DNA from: Thalassobacillus pellis
Lineage (GTDB): Bacteria; Bacillota; Bacilli; Bacillales; Halobacillaceae
DNA: 64,000 nucleotides
Assembly: GCF_016908295.1 (NCBI RefSeq)
Contig: NZ_JAFBDO010000003.1
Location: 124,001 to 188,000 of the forward strand
Direction of reading: 5' to 3'
The position numbers and the translations under genes were made by a program. Every line of letters begins with the position of its first letter. Position 1 is the first letter of the stretch. The notes under the pieces are model-generated. The model worked only from the letters and a program-made list of their open reading frames with translations. It made no database searches and was not told where the DNA came from. Positions 1-8,853 of the stretch are shown here, one piece after another.

Positions 1-1
1 A

Positions 2-1069
2 ACCAAAGAAACAATCATCCATGCTGTTAAGAAAAAAAGTATCTCAACAGTGGAAGAAGTGAAAAAATGTACCAGGGCTTCGAGTTCATGTGGTGGATGC
101 AAGCCAAGGGTCGCTGAACTGCTGGATTATATCCGTAGTGACAGCTATGACGAGGAAACTGGCGATCGATCGTTCTGTAAATGTACCACCTTAACAGAAA
201 AAGAAGTTGTCGAAAGAATAGAGAATGGTGAATTTTTGAGTGTGCGGGTGGTAATGGATAAACTCGGCTGGCAGAACAAAAATGGTTGTTCGATTTGTCA
301 TCCCGCTTTGAATTATTATCTTAGCAGAAAGAATCCTCTCTTTTATTCAAAGGAAGAGAAGCTGCCTCTCCCTCATGATGGAGGGCGGATGGTAACACCG
401 AAATTAGAAGGGGGGGTACTCGATACCCGCAAGCTAAGAAGTATTGTTGAAATAGCTGAAAAGTACCCTTCCACCCAAATTGCTGTTTCAGAGGAACAAC
501 GTGTCCATTTGTTCGGTATGAAGCGGGAGGATGTCCCGGGTATTATAGAGGATCTAAAAATGCCTATTGAGCGTAAAGGAGAGCCTCAGATATTCATCAA
601 GGCGGATATCGCCCCGTCCGGATGCGGATGCAAGAAGTATGATGCACTTCCATTGGTGCAAAACCTTGAAGGAATGCTAGGCGTGCTCAAGCCTCCCCAT
701 TCTATAAAAGCAGTCGTGTCGACGTGTAAGCATTCTGTTCATGCCTGCAGGAAGAACGATTTTGCTGCAGTAAAGGTGTACGATTGTTGGGAAGTATATG
801 TTGGGGGCAGTTTTGAAAGTCAAGCAGGCGAATTGTTTTGCGTTATCCAAACGGAAAAAGAGGCAGGCCAGGTGATAATGGCACTGATTGAATATTACAG
901 AAGCACGGCGTTCTATCAGGAAACGGTCCAGGATTGGCTGAATCGATTAAACATGATAGCTGTCAGGGAAGCTATTTTCTCTAAAGAATCACAAGACCAG
1001 TTACTTTCAAGTCTGGAAAGACACATTTCCATTGTTAATGGTCCGGAGGGTGTAGGCACGCTGGGATGA
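2..1069 (+). CDS. nasB: Assimilatory nitrate reductase electron-transfer subunit NasB, C-terminal part (5' end cut by window)
   Basis: The reading frame is open from base 2, so the gene enters from outside the window; the GTG at 50 is internal. What remains are BFD-type [2Fe-2S] domains rich in CxxC motifs (SCGGC near the start, then CKC and CSICH), followed by a sulfite/nitrite-reductase-like half domain. It resembles the C-terminal half of NasD downstream. In Bacillus, NasB is the FAD/Fe-S subunit passing electrons from NADH to NasC. The siroheme cysteines of NasD (C-x5-C and C-x3-C) are not kept here: the matching stretches are a GCGC cluster (about 619-630) and a C-x6-C pair (about 724-750). 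The half domain is therefore probably not a siroheme site. It ends 18 bp before nasC. Confidence 0.85.
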   Translation, partial: TKETIIHAVKKKSISTVEEVKKCTRASSSCGGCKPRVAELLDYIRSDSYDEETGDRSFCKCTTLTEKEVVERIENGEFLSVRVVMDKLGWQNKNGCSICHPALNYYLSRKNPLFYSKEEKLPLPHDGGRMVTPKLEGGVLDTRKLRSIVEIAEKYPSTQIAVSEEQRVHLFGMKREDVPGIIEDLKMPIERKGEPQIFIKADIAPSGCGCKKYDALPLVQNLEGMLGVLKPPHSIKAVVSTCKHSVHACRKNDFAAVKVYDCWEVYVGGSFESQAGELFCVIQTEKEAGQVIMALIEYYRSTAFYQETVQDWLNRLNMIAVREAIFSKESQDQLLSSLERHISIVNGPEGVGTLG

Positions 1070-1087
1070 GAAAGGGGTGTGTAAAGG

Positions 1088-3220
1088 TTGACTAAACAAT
1101 TATTGGATCATTTTCGGACCAAGCAGAAAAATGCAGCTTCCGACATGGTATATGAAACACAATGTCCCTTTTGTAGCATGCAGTGCAAAATGAAGCTGAT
1201 TGAACAAAAAGTGATTTCTAGAAATTCTTACAAAGCCGTTGGTCAAGAGAATCCGACTTCACGAGGCCGTCTTTGTATAAAAGGAATGAACGCCCATCAG
1301 CATGTATTCCACAATGAACGGATTACAGAGCCGCTTTTGAATGTCGACGGTGAGTTTATACCCATAGGCTGGGAGGAAGCATTGGAGGTTATCAGCAGGA
1401 ATTTTGCAACAATTCAAAGAGAAGATGGACCACATGCTTTATCTGTTTATGGCAGTGCATCTCTTACCAATGAGGAGGCCTATCTTTTAGGGAAATTTGC
1501 CAGGGTAGCTTTAAAAACAAAGCACATTGATTATAACGGTCGTTATTGCATGTCATCGGCTGCTAGTGCTGCTAATCAATCATTTGGGATCGACCGGGGA
1601 CTTACGAACCCTCTTCAGGATATTTCCCATACGCGCTGCATTATTTTGGCAGGCACGAATATCGCCGAGTGCCAGCCGACCATCATGCCTTATTTTGAAC
1701 AGGCAAAGGAAAATGGAGCATTTATCATTGCTGTTGATCCAAGAGAAACAGCCACAACCAGGCTTGCCGATCTTCATTTACAAAACAAGCCGGGGACTGA
1801 TGTTGCAGTCGGAAATGCGCTTCTGAAAGTAATATTAGGGGAAGGGCTGGCTGATGAACAATTTCTAAAGGAACGTGTGGATGGATATGAAAAAGTGGTT
1901 AAAGAACTGAAGAGTCTTGACCAGAATAAGTGTGCTGAACAAGCAGGAATCCCGATAGAGTATATTTATCAGGCGGCACGGATATTTGCCAGCGAGTCTT
2001 CGGGAATGATTTTCACCGCAAGGGGCATCGAACAACAAATTGACGGAACGGAAGCTGTCTGTACGTACATCAATATTTTGCTGGCCACAGGAAAGATAGG
2101 AAAACCTTATTCGGGATTTGGGGCGGTTACCGGCCAGGGAAATGGCCAGGGAGCAAGGGAGCATGGCCAAAAGGCTGACCAATTGCCTGGTTACCGCTCC
2201 ATAGAAGATAAAAAGGATCGCCAATACATCGCCAAAGTTTGGGGAGTGGACGAGAAGGAGCTGCCAGGTAAAGGAGTTTCTGCGTATGAACTTTTCGAAA
2301 GAGCGTCTGATGGAGCGGTTACAGGGATGCTTATTATGGGATCAAACCCAGTCATCTCAAGTCCACATGCTCATTTCGTAACAAAGTCTTTAAAGAAGCT
2401 CAAATTTCTGGTAACTGCCGACCTTTTTCTATCGGAAACATCACAACTGGCTGACTTGGTGTTACCTGCTGCCTCCTATATAGAAGATGAAGGGACAATG
2501 ACAAATATCGAAGGAAGGGTGACGTTAAGAGAAGCTAGCCGACCGTTACCTGGAGAGGTAAGGAGAGATTGGCAAATCATATGTGACATAGCAAAGGAGA
2601 TGGGAACGAAAAATAAGTTTTCTTTTAAAAGTGCAGAAGAAGTATTTGAAGAGCTCAGAATTGCCAGTAAAGGCGGAAGAGCAGATTACTCCGGAATCAC
2701 CTACGAGCGGATAAGGAAGGAAAGCGGCATTTTGTGGCCTTGTTACGACCTGGAACATAAGGGGACGGAACGTTTATTTGAACAGAGATTTGCCCATGAA
2801 AACGGAAAAGCCAGAATGATCTTTACTGGTAAACATCAGGTAACAAAAGGTGAGCAATCTGAGGAGTTCCCATTATTGTTAACGAATGGACGGGTAATGG
2901 CTCATTATTTGACGGGTGAGCAAACGAGAAGAAGTTCTTCTCTGGAAGCAAGGAATTTCGAAGCTGATATGCAAATTCACCCAGAAACAGCTAGGCGGTA
3001 CAACATTCCTGACGAAACATTGGTAAAAGTAGAATCGCAACATGGGAAAATCATTGCTAGAAGCAAATGGTCGACTGATACCCGCAAGGACACGATTTTT
3101 GTTCCCTTTCATTGGGGGAAGCGGCAAACCGTAAACCGGATGGTCAGGGATGATTTCGATCCAACCAGCCTTATGCCCGGGTTTAAGCGTACGCCCGTTA
3201 GAATCAATCGATTAGAATAG
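1088..3220 (+). CDS. nasC: Assimilatory nitrate reductase catalytic subunit NasC
   Basis: This 710-aa molybdopterin oxidoreductase reduces nitrate to nitrite in the cytoplasm for nitrogen assimilation. The N-terminus carries a [4Fe-4S] motif, C-x2-C-x3-C (CPFCSMQC) with the fourth cysteine in GRLCIKG. The middle has typical molybdopterin-binding stretches (YNGRYCMSSAA, GTNIAECQP, MGSNPVISSPH), and the C-terminus is a molydopterin dinucleotide-binding domain from about residue 590 (LLLTNGRVMAHYLTGEQTRR). The chosen start is TTG at 1088, with an AAAGGGGTG ribosome binding site at 1072-1080. It gives 710 aa, the length I recall for B. subtilis NasC. The gene sits between nasB and nasD in the usual nas order. 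Confidence 0.93.
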   Translation: MTKQLLDHFRTKQKNAASDMVYETQCPFCSMQCKMKLIEQKVISRNSYKAVGQENPTSRGRLCIKGMNAHQHVFHNERITEPLLNVDGEFIPIGWEEALEVISRNFATIQREDGPHALSVYGSASLTNEEAYLLGKFARVALKTKHIDYNGRYCMSSAASAANQSFGIDRGLTNPLQDISHTRCIILAGTNIAECQPTIMPYFEQAKENGAFIIAVDPRETATTRLADLHLQNKPGTDVAVGNALLKVILGEGLADEQFLKERVDGYEKVVKELKSLDQNKCAEQAGIPIEYIYQAARIFASESSGMIFTARGIEQQIDGTEAVCTYINILLATGKIGKPYSGFGAVTGQGNGQGAREHGQKADQLPGYRSIEDKKDRQYIAKVWGVDEKELPGKGVSAYELFERASDGAVTGMLIMGSNPVISSPHAHFVTKSLKKLKFLVTADLFLSETSQLADLVLPAASYIEDEGTMTNIEGRVTLREASRPLPGEVRRDWQIICDIAKEMGTKNKFSFKSAEEVFEELRIASKGGRADYSGITYERIRKESGILWPCYDLEHKGTERLFEQRFAHENGKARMIFTGKHQVTKGEQSEEFPLLLTNGRVMAHYLTGEQTRRSSSLEARNFEADMQIHPETARRYNIPDETLVKVESQHGKIIARSKWSTDTRKDTIFVPFHWGKRQTVNRMVRDDFDPTSLMPGFKRTPVRINRLE

Positions 3221-3251
3221 TTTATCAATTTACTTGGAGGGATACAGTGCA

Positions 3252-5663
3252 ATGAGAAAAAAGAAATTAGTGCTGATAGGAAATGGGATGGCAGGTATAC
3301 ATACCATTGAAGAAATCATCAAGCAGGCTCCAGGGCAGTTTGATATTACTGTTTTTGGTAAGGAACCCTACCCGAATTACAATCGTATTCAGTTGTCAAA
3401 GGTGCTTCAGGGGGACACGGAAATCGAAGACATTACGTTGAACAACTGGGAATGGTATGAGGAAAATAATATCACTTTATATGCAGGTGAAGCAGTTACT
3501 TCCATTAATACAAAAGACCAGGTTTTGGAAACGGACAAACATCGGGAGCTGCCTTATGACCACTTAATTCTTGCGACTGGGTCCAATCCGTTCATGCTTC
3601 CCCTTCCTGGAGTGGAAAAGGAAGGAGTTACTGCCTTCCGTGATATCAAGGATTGTGAGGAAATGATTGCAGCTTCTTCCAAGTATCAAAAGGCAGCAGT
3701 CATCGGTGGCGGTCTGTTAGGATTGGAAGCTGCCCGGGGCCTTTTGAATCTGGGTATGGAAGTGGATGTCATTCATATTGCCGATTATTTGATGGAAAGG
3801 CAGCTGGATAAAACGGCGGGAATGATGCTGCAAAAAGAACTGGAAGAACAAGGGATGAATTTTCTGCTTGAAAAGCAGACCGCATCGATTACGGGCAAAG
3901 ACCGGGCCAGAGGGCTGCTGTTTAAGGATGGGGAAAAAATCAAAGCTGACTTAGTCGTGATGGCGGTAGGTATCAAACCGAACATAGCATTAGCTAAGGA
4001 ATCAGGTATTCCGGTCAACCGGGGAATCCTTGTCAACGATCATATGAAAACAGAGATAAAGAATGTTTACGCTGTTGGAGAATGTGCGGAGCATAAAGGA
4101 ATGGTTTATGGTCTTGTTGCCCCCCTGTATCAACAGGGGCAAGAACTCGCAAAACACATTTGCGGTATCGATAGCGAGGGGTATCAGGGTTCGGTATTAG
4201 CTACGCAGCTAAAGGTTTCTGGAGTTGATGTATTTTCCACTGGAAAAATCAACGAAGACAGCACAACAAAAAGCTATAAAGTTTTTGATGAGTGGAGAGG
4301 CATTTATCAAAAAGTGCTTATCGATGATGGGAAGATTAGTGGGGCTGTATTATTTGGTGATACCAAAGACGGGAACCGGCTGTTAAGTCTAATTAACAAA
4401 GGAGCCGGCATTGAAGAATATTTAGACGGAAAGCAGTCAAAAGTAACTGGCAGTGGTCCAATATCTGAAATGCCTTCGGATGAGATCATATGCGGCTGTA
4501 ATGGCGTTAGCAAAGGTACCATTATCGAAGCTATCCAAAGTCAGGATCTGAAGACTGTCGAACAGGTAAAAGGCTGCACGAGCGCCTCACGCTCTTGCGG
4601 AGGCTGCTCATCACTCGTCTCAGATATATTGGAACATACATTAGGTGATGAATATCATCACAATCAACAAGAGTCGATCTGTTCCTGCACCCCGCATACG
4701 AGGGATGAGGTCATTGAGGAGATCAAGCATAAAGGATTGACCCATACAAAAGAGGTCATGAACGTTCTTGGTTGGAAGTCTGAGGAAGGATGCTCAAAAT
4801 GTAAGCCTGCATTGAATTATTATTTGGGAATGCTTAATCCGACAGAATATCAGGACGAGAAAGAGTCACGTTTTGTTAATGAGCGTCTCCATGCCAATAT
4901 ACAGAAGGACGGTACGTATTCGGTCGTACCACGGATGTACGGAGGCGTGACCAATGCGGAAGAATTGAGAAAGGTCGCAAATATAGCAGATAAATGCCAG
5001 GTGAAATTGATCAAGGTAACAGGTGGGCAGCGTCTAGATTTACTCGGTGTCAAAAAAGAGGATCTTCCAAATATCTGGTCAGAGCTAGATATGCCTTCAG
5101 GCTCTGCTTATGCGAAGGGCTTACGTACTGTGAAAACCTGTGTCGGGGCTGACTTTTGCCGATTTGGAACACAAGATTCCATCGGTTTAGGGGTGAAAAT
5201 GGAAAAGAAATTTGAAGGGCTTAATACCCCTCATAAAGTGAAGATGAGTGTATCTGCCTGCCCGAGAAACTGCGCAGAGGGATCAGTGAAAGATGTTGGG
5301 GTCGTCGGCCTCGATGGCGAATTCGAAATCTATGTCGGGGGTAATGGTGGCACACATATGAGGAAGGCGGAGCTGCTTGCCAAAGTCAAGACAGAACAAG
5401 AAGTAATGGAAACAACAGCTGCATTTTTGCAGCATTACCGGGAAAATGCCAGTTACTTGGAAAGAACATCAGCATGGGTAGAACGTGTCGGGATTGAGCA
5501 CGTGAAAGAAGTTTTGTCTGATAAAAATACATTTATTAATCTAGTTCAACGTATGGATGAAGCCTTGTCAATTGTACAGGAACCATGGAAAGAAGCGTTG
5601 GAGGATGGAAGGCTATTGCGAGATCTTTACCAGAATGTGAAAGTTCCTACAAAGTCAAAATAA
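3252..5663 (+). CDS. nasD: Assimilatory nitrite reductase [NAD(P)H] large subunit NasD
   Basis: NasD (803 aa) reduces nitrite to ammonium with NAD(P)H, together with the Rieske-type NasE. Domains in order: an FAD/NAD pyridine-nucleotide oxidoreductase (GNGMAGIHT near the start, second dinucleotide site IGGGLLGLEAA near 155), BFD-like [2Fe-2S] domains (CGCNGV and CTSASRSCGGC, about 415-465), and a siroheme/[4Fe-4S] domain with both cysteine pairs intact (TCVGADFCRFG and SACPRNCAEG). Start: the ATG at 3252 sits 10 bp after TTGGAGGG. The TTG at 3234 lies inside that ribosome binding site and is rejected. About 30 bp separate it from nasC, so the genes are one operon. Confidence 0.94.
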   Translation: MRKKKLVLIGNGMAGIHTIEEIIKQAPGQFDITVFGKEPYPNYNRIQLSKVLQGDTEIEDITLNNWEWYEENNITLYAGEAVTSINTKDQVLETDKHRELPYDHLILATGSNPFMLPLPGVEKEGVTAFRDIKDCEEMIAASSKYQKAAVIGGGLLGLEAARGLLNLGMEVDVIHIADYLMERQLDKTAGMMLQKELEEQGMNFLLEKQTASITGKDRARGLLFKDGEKIKADLVVMAVGIKPNIALAKESGIPVNRGILVNDHMKTEIKNVYAVGECAEHKGMVYGLVAPLYQQGQELAKHICGIDSEGYQGSVLATQLKVSGVDVFSTGKINEDSTTKSYKVFDEWRGIYQKVLIDDGKISGAVLFGDTKDGNRLLSLINKGAGIEEYLDGKQSKVTGSGPISEMPSDEIICGCNGVSKGTIIEAIQSQDLKTVEQVKGCTSASRSCGGCSSLVSDILEHTLGDEYHHNQQESICSCTPHTRDEVIEEIKHKGLTHTKEVMNVLGWKSEEGCSKCKPALNYYLGMLNPTEYQDEKESRFVNERLHANIQKDGTYSVVPRMYGGVTNAEELRKVANIADKCQVKLIKVTGGQRLDLLGVKKEDLPNIWSELDMPSGSAYAKGLRTVKTCVGADFCRFGTQDSIGLGVKMEKKFEGLNTPHKVKMSVSACPRNCAEGSVKDVGVVGLDGEFEIYVGGNGGTHMRKAELLAKVKTEQEVMETTAAFLQHYRENASYLERTSAWVERVGIEHVKEVLSDKNTFINLVQRMDEALSIVQEPWKEALEDGRLLRDLYQNVKVPTKSK

Positions 5664-5684
5664 ACCATTACAGGAGGGGTGTGT

Positions 5685-6014
5685 ATGCAGCAATTGACGA
5701 ATAAGGTTTTTGTTGCAAAGGCAAGTGAGCTTCCAGACAAATTAGGAAAAACTGTCCAGTTCAGAGGGATGGAATTAGCTATTTTCAAATTAGCGGGAGG
5801 AAAGGTAAAAGCGATTGAAAACAGGTGTCCACATAAAGGTGGTGTGCTGGCAGAAGGGATGGTAAGCGGCGAACACGTTTTTTGCCCAATGCATGACTGG
5901 AAAATCAATATTTCTGATGGCAAGGTTCAAGCGCCAGATCATGGATGTGTTCAAACGTATCAAGTGGAAGTGGAAGACGATAATATATTCGTAATGCTGC
6001 CAGATGGTCAGTAA
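5685..6014 (+). CDS. nasE: Assimilatory nitrite reductase small subunit NasE (Rieske protein)
   Basis: This 109-aa Rieske [2Fe-2S] protein is the small subunit of the NADH nitrite reductase. The two ligand motifs are present: CPHKGG near residue 48 and CPMHDW near residue 67, i.e. C-x-H and C-x2-H. The ATG at 5685 follows an AGGAGGGG ribosome binding site by 6 bp; a GTG two codons earlier overlaps that site and is less likely. It starts 21 bp after nasD, and nasF follows after 25 bp. Length fits NirD/NasE proteins. Confidence 0.93.
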   Translation: MQQLTNKVFVAKASELPDKLGKTVQFRGMELAIFKLAGGKVKAIENRCPHKGGVLAEGMVSGEHVFCPMHDWKINISDGKVQAPDHGCVQTYQVEVEDDNIFVMLPDGQ

Positions 6015-6039
6015 TAAATAATCCTATAGGAGGGCTTTT

Positions 6040-6816
6040 ATGGCAAGGGTTTATTTAGTTGGTGCTGGTCCTGGCGACCCGGAGCTTATTACCGTGAAGG
6101 CTCTGAAAAGTATTCGAGATGCAGACGTCATTTTATATGATCGCTTAGTCAATAAGAAACTACTTATGGAAGCAAAAGAGGATGCACATTTAGTCTTTTG
6201 CGGAAAGCATCCAAAATTTCATATTTTGAAACAGGAAACAATCCAGCATCTTTTAGTTAAATATGCGAAACAAGGGAAGACTGTTGTTCGTTTGAAAGGC
6301 GGGGATCCTTTTGTATTCGGACGTGGCGGGGAAGAGGTGGAATCACTTGCAAAGCATCAGATCTCTTATGAAGTCATTCCTGGAATCACATCAGGTATCG
6401 CTGCGCCAGCTTATGCGGATATCCCCATAACTCATCGGGACATGGGAAGCTCTTTTGCCGTTATTGCTGGACATCGCTGCGAGGGAAGAGACAAAGAAGT
6501 CGATTGGAAAGGGATTTCTGCAAGTATCGACACGATCGCTATATATATGGGAGTCAGTAATCTTCCTTTTATCTGTGAGCAGCTACTGAAATACAAAGAT
6601 GCACAAACTCCTGTGGCTATCATTCAAGAAGGTACGACGGAAAATCAGCGTGTGGAGACAGGAACATTAGGTACCATTGTGCAAATCGTAGAAGAAACAG
6701 GGATGTGCAATCCAGCTATGATTATTGTCGGAGAAGTTGTCCGGTTCCGGGAACGACTTCACCAATTGGAGGCCTGGCATGACACAACGACAGGGTTAAG
6801 CATGGTTGAAGCTTAA
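6040..6816 (+). CDS. nasF: Uroporphyrinogen-III C-methyltransferase (siroheme synthesis), NasF-type
   Basis: This SAM-dependent methyltransferase (258 aa) converts uroporphyrinogen III to precorrin-2, the first step to the siroheme needed by NasD. Signatures visible are VYLVGAGPGDPELITVKAL at the N-terminus, the RLKGGDPFVFGRGGEE loop and PGITSGIAAPAYA. The protein has only the methyltransferase domain. As I recall it, B. subtilis NasF is longer, with an added uroporphyrinogen-III synthase-like part, so this version is a single-domain CobA/SumT form. It is the last gene of the nas operon and is followed by a terminator. Confidence 0.92.
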   Translation: MARVYLVGAGPGDPELITVKALKSIRDADVILYDRLVNKKLLMEAKEDAHLVFCGKHPKFHILKQETIQHLLVKYAKQGKTVVRLKGGDPFVFGRGGEEVESLAKHQISYEVIPGITSGIAAPAYADIPITHRDMGSSFAVIAGHRCEGRDKEVDWKGISASIDTIAIYMGVSNLPFICEQLLKYKDAQTPVAIIQEGTTENQRVETGTLGTIVQIVEETGMCNPAMIIVGEVVRFRERLHQLEAWHDTTTGLSMVEA

Positions 6817-6857
6817 TGAAAGCAGGAAAGGTTTACAAGTTAATAATATGGAGTCTG

Positions 6858-6890
6858 CCCCCGATCTTATCTATATGAGCGGGGGTTTTT
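6858..6890 (+). terminator. Intrinsic terminator of the nas operon
   Basis: CCCCCG (6858-6863) pairs with CGGGGG (6880-6885) and is followed directly by TTTTT. It lies 42 bp after the nasF stop. Confidence 0.8.
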
Positions 6891-7002
6891 CCGTGAAAGG
6901 TAAAAAGTGGATTTTTTCAAGTTTATTGTTATAATTCTTCAATTTCGGGTAGTGAAAGAGGGCCGGGGAAAAAACATAGTATCATAATTTTAGGAGGATT
7001 CG

Positions 7003-8538
7003 ATGAACAAGAAGAGATTAATTGACTACAAAATATTCGTGCCCTCATTGTTGATCATAATTGGAATCAGTATTCCGTTTGCTCTTTACGAAAGTCAATC
7101 ATTAAAACTGCTTAATTCCATTTTTGCTTTCATTGTAGATGTATTCAGCTGGGGTTACTTATGGTATGGAATAATCCTGCTTGCTGCTGGATTGTACTTA
7201 TCTTTCTCAAAATATGGTCAGGTAGTTCTGGGGGATCCTAAAGAAAAACCTCGCTTCAATTTGTTTGAATATGCTTCCATATTGATTGCGATGGGGATTG
7301 GCTCCACAATCATGCGGACAGGTATGCTGCAATGGACTTCTGTGGCGAACGATCCCCCTCCAGGGGTCGAACCTGGTTCTGCAACGGCGCTCCTATGGGG
7401 AAATTCTTATAGTATGTTCCTATGGGGCTTCCAGGTTTTTGCGATTTTTGTCATGGCAGCACCAGCTATGGGATATATTTTGCATGTGAAAAAGCGGCCG
7501 CTGATGAGAATTTCAGAAGCCTGCCGGGTATTGTTCGGGGATAAATTTACCGATGGAATCGGCGGGAAGATTCTTGACGTATTGTTCCTCATCAGTATTC
7601 TGTCCGGTGCAGCTGTCACGTTGGGCCTTGGTACGCCAATCATCACCCATAACTTGTCCAATCTGTTAGGGATCAAAGTGTCTTTCACGATGACTATCAT
7701 TGTCACACTTGTTTGGGTATTCTTATTCTCCTTGAGTGCTTATTTAGGTATTGAAAAAGGGATCAAACGTTTAAGTACATGGAATATGTATTTGGCAGGC
7801 TTTTTTGCTGTGTTCATAATTATCGGCGGGCCTGGGGTATTCATCTTGAACTATTTTACCGACAGTGTATCGTTTTTGTTGACCAATTACCTTGATTTTT
7901 CCTTGAATACCGAATCGGTCTATCAGGCAGAACCTACACATATTCAGAGTAATACAGTTTTCTGGTTTGCCTACAGTGCAACTTGGGCCATGCTTCATAG
8001 TGTCTTTGCTGCAAAGATTTCTAAAGGAAGAACGATCAAAGAAATGATTCTTACCTATCTACTTGCACCTACACTCATTTCCTGGCTGGCTACAGGAGTG
8101 CTCGGAGGATTAGGGGTGCATCGGTATCTGATGGGAGATATGTCCATTTTGAAATTGGTGGAGAACGAAGCAAGAATGGCAGCAATACCTGAGATACTTG
8201 CTACGCTCCCGTTCGGACAAATCGCAATTATCTTGTTCATGATCGTTGCCCTTATTTTCTTGACCACAACACTTGATTCGACTACCTATACTGTGGCAGC
8301 GTACACAAGTACTAGAGATATGAGTAAATATGAACCGCCCAAAACGCTGCGGGTCATCATTGCTGCTGTCATTACTGCAGTGGCGTTAGTACTGATGCGT
8401 ATTGGAGGACTGGCTCCTTTGGAAGTCATAGCAGGTCTCATGGGACTTCCGATCATCCTGGTACAATTCCTCCTCATTTATGCGGCAAAGAAAATGATTG
8501 ATAAAGACCAGGCATGGAAGACAAATGTAAGAGAGTAA
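7003..8538 (+). CDS. BCCT-family transporter (betaine/carnitine/choline type, CaiT-like branch)
   Basis: This 511-aa membrane protein has about 12 hydrophobic segments and the BCCT layout. Conserved stretches include WGYLWYGIILLAAGLYLSFS, LFEYASILIAMGIGS, the LGLGTPIITHNLS region, and the late signature (FAAKISKGRTIKEM). The usual tryptophan-rich box just before this signature is altered to FWFAYSATWAMLHS, and the MEW-like position reads LQW, so substrate choice may differ from glycine betaine transporters. BCCT carriers import or exchange quaternary ammonium compounds, in salt-loving bacteria mainly as osmoprotectants. The start is ATG 7003 with TAGGAGGA 8 bp upstream. It is a single gene between terminators. 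Substrate is not assigned. Confidence 0.85.
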   Translation: MNKKRLIDYKIFVPSLLIIIGISIPFALYESQSLKLLNSIFAFIVDVFSWGYLWYGIILLAAGLYLSFSKYGQVVLGDPKEKPRFNLFEYASILIAMGIGSTIMRTGMLQWTSVANDPPPGVEPGSATALLWGNSYSMFLWGFQVFAIFVMAAPAMGYILHVKKRPLMRISEACRVLFGDKFTDGIGGKILDVLFLISILSGAAVTLGLGTPIITHNLSNLLGIKVSFTMTIIVTLVWVFLFSLSAYLGIEKGIKRLSTWNMYLAGFFAVFIIIGGPGVFILNYFTDSVSFLLTNYLDFSLNTESVYQAEPTHIQSNTVFWFAYSATWAMLHSVFAAKISKGRTIKEMILTYLLAPTLISWLATGVLGGLGVHRYLMGDMSILKLVENEARMAAIPEILATLPFGQIAIILFMIVALIFLTTTLDSTTYTVAAYTSTRDMSKYEPPKTLRVIIAAVITAVALVLMRIGGLAPLEVIAGLMGLPIILVQFLLIYAAKKMIDKDQAWKTNVRE

Positions 8539-8547
8539 TATGATTAT

Positions 8548-8624
8548 ACAAGGAGCAGTCTTTTGAACAGCTCCTTGTCTGGGGTATCCCGCGAGAAATA
8601 AGTAATTTCTTCGTGGGATTTTTC
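8548..8624 (+). terminator. Double hairpin terminator after the BCCT gene
   Basis: A perfect 9-bp stem (ACAAGGAGC at 8548-8556 with GCTCCTTGT at 8570-8578) is followed by a second hairpin, ATCCCGCGAGAAAT (8586-8599) with ATTTCTTCGTGGGAT (8605-8619). The second ends in a T run and is the likely terminator. Confidence 0.75.
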
Positions 8625-8800
8625 TTATGGTTATATGTGCTTCTGATAATTTTTGATCGAACAATGATAACCGATAGTACGTATACGCTCCAGTGAACGC
8701 GCGAATATCAGTTCTTTCCGTTTAGTCTTAAGAGACCAATCTTTCAGAAAATTATGTTATCCTACAAATATTATCATTTCGTAAATATCCAATTTTTAGG

Positions 8801-8813
8801 CACCCCTGGGGTG
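8801..8813. promoter_or_regulatory. Short perfect palindrome upstream of the amidohydrolase gene
   Basis: CACCCC-T-GGGGTG is a 13-bp dyad 41 bp before the start codon at 8854. It stands out in an AT-rich leader and could be an operator. No cognate regulator is visible next to it. Confidence 0.3.
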
Positions 8814-8853
8814 ACAGAAAAAGGAAAATATCCTATAGGCGAGGAGAGTAAGG

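Noticed and set aside
6921-6952. SigB promoter before the BCCT gene (GTTTAT and GGGTAG)
   Set aside because: The spacing of 20 bp is too long for SigB (about 12-15 bp).
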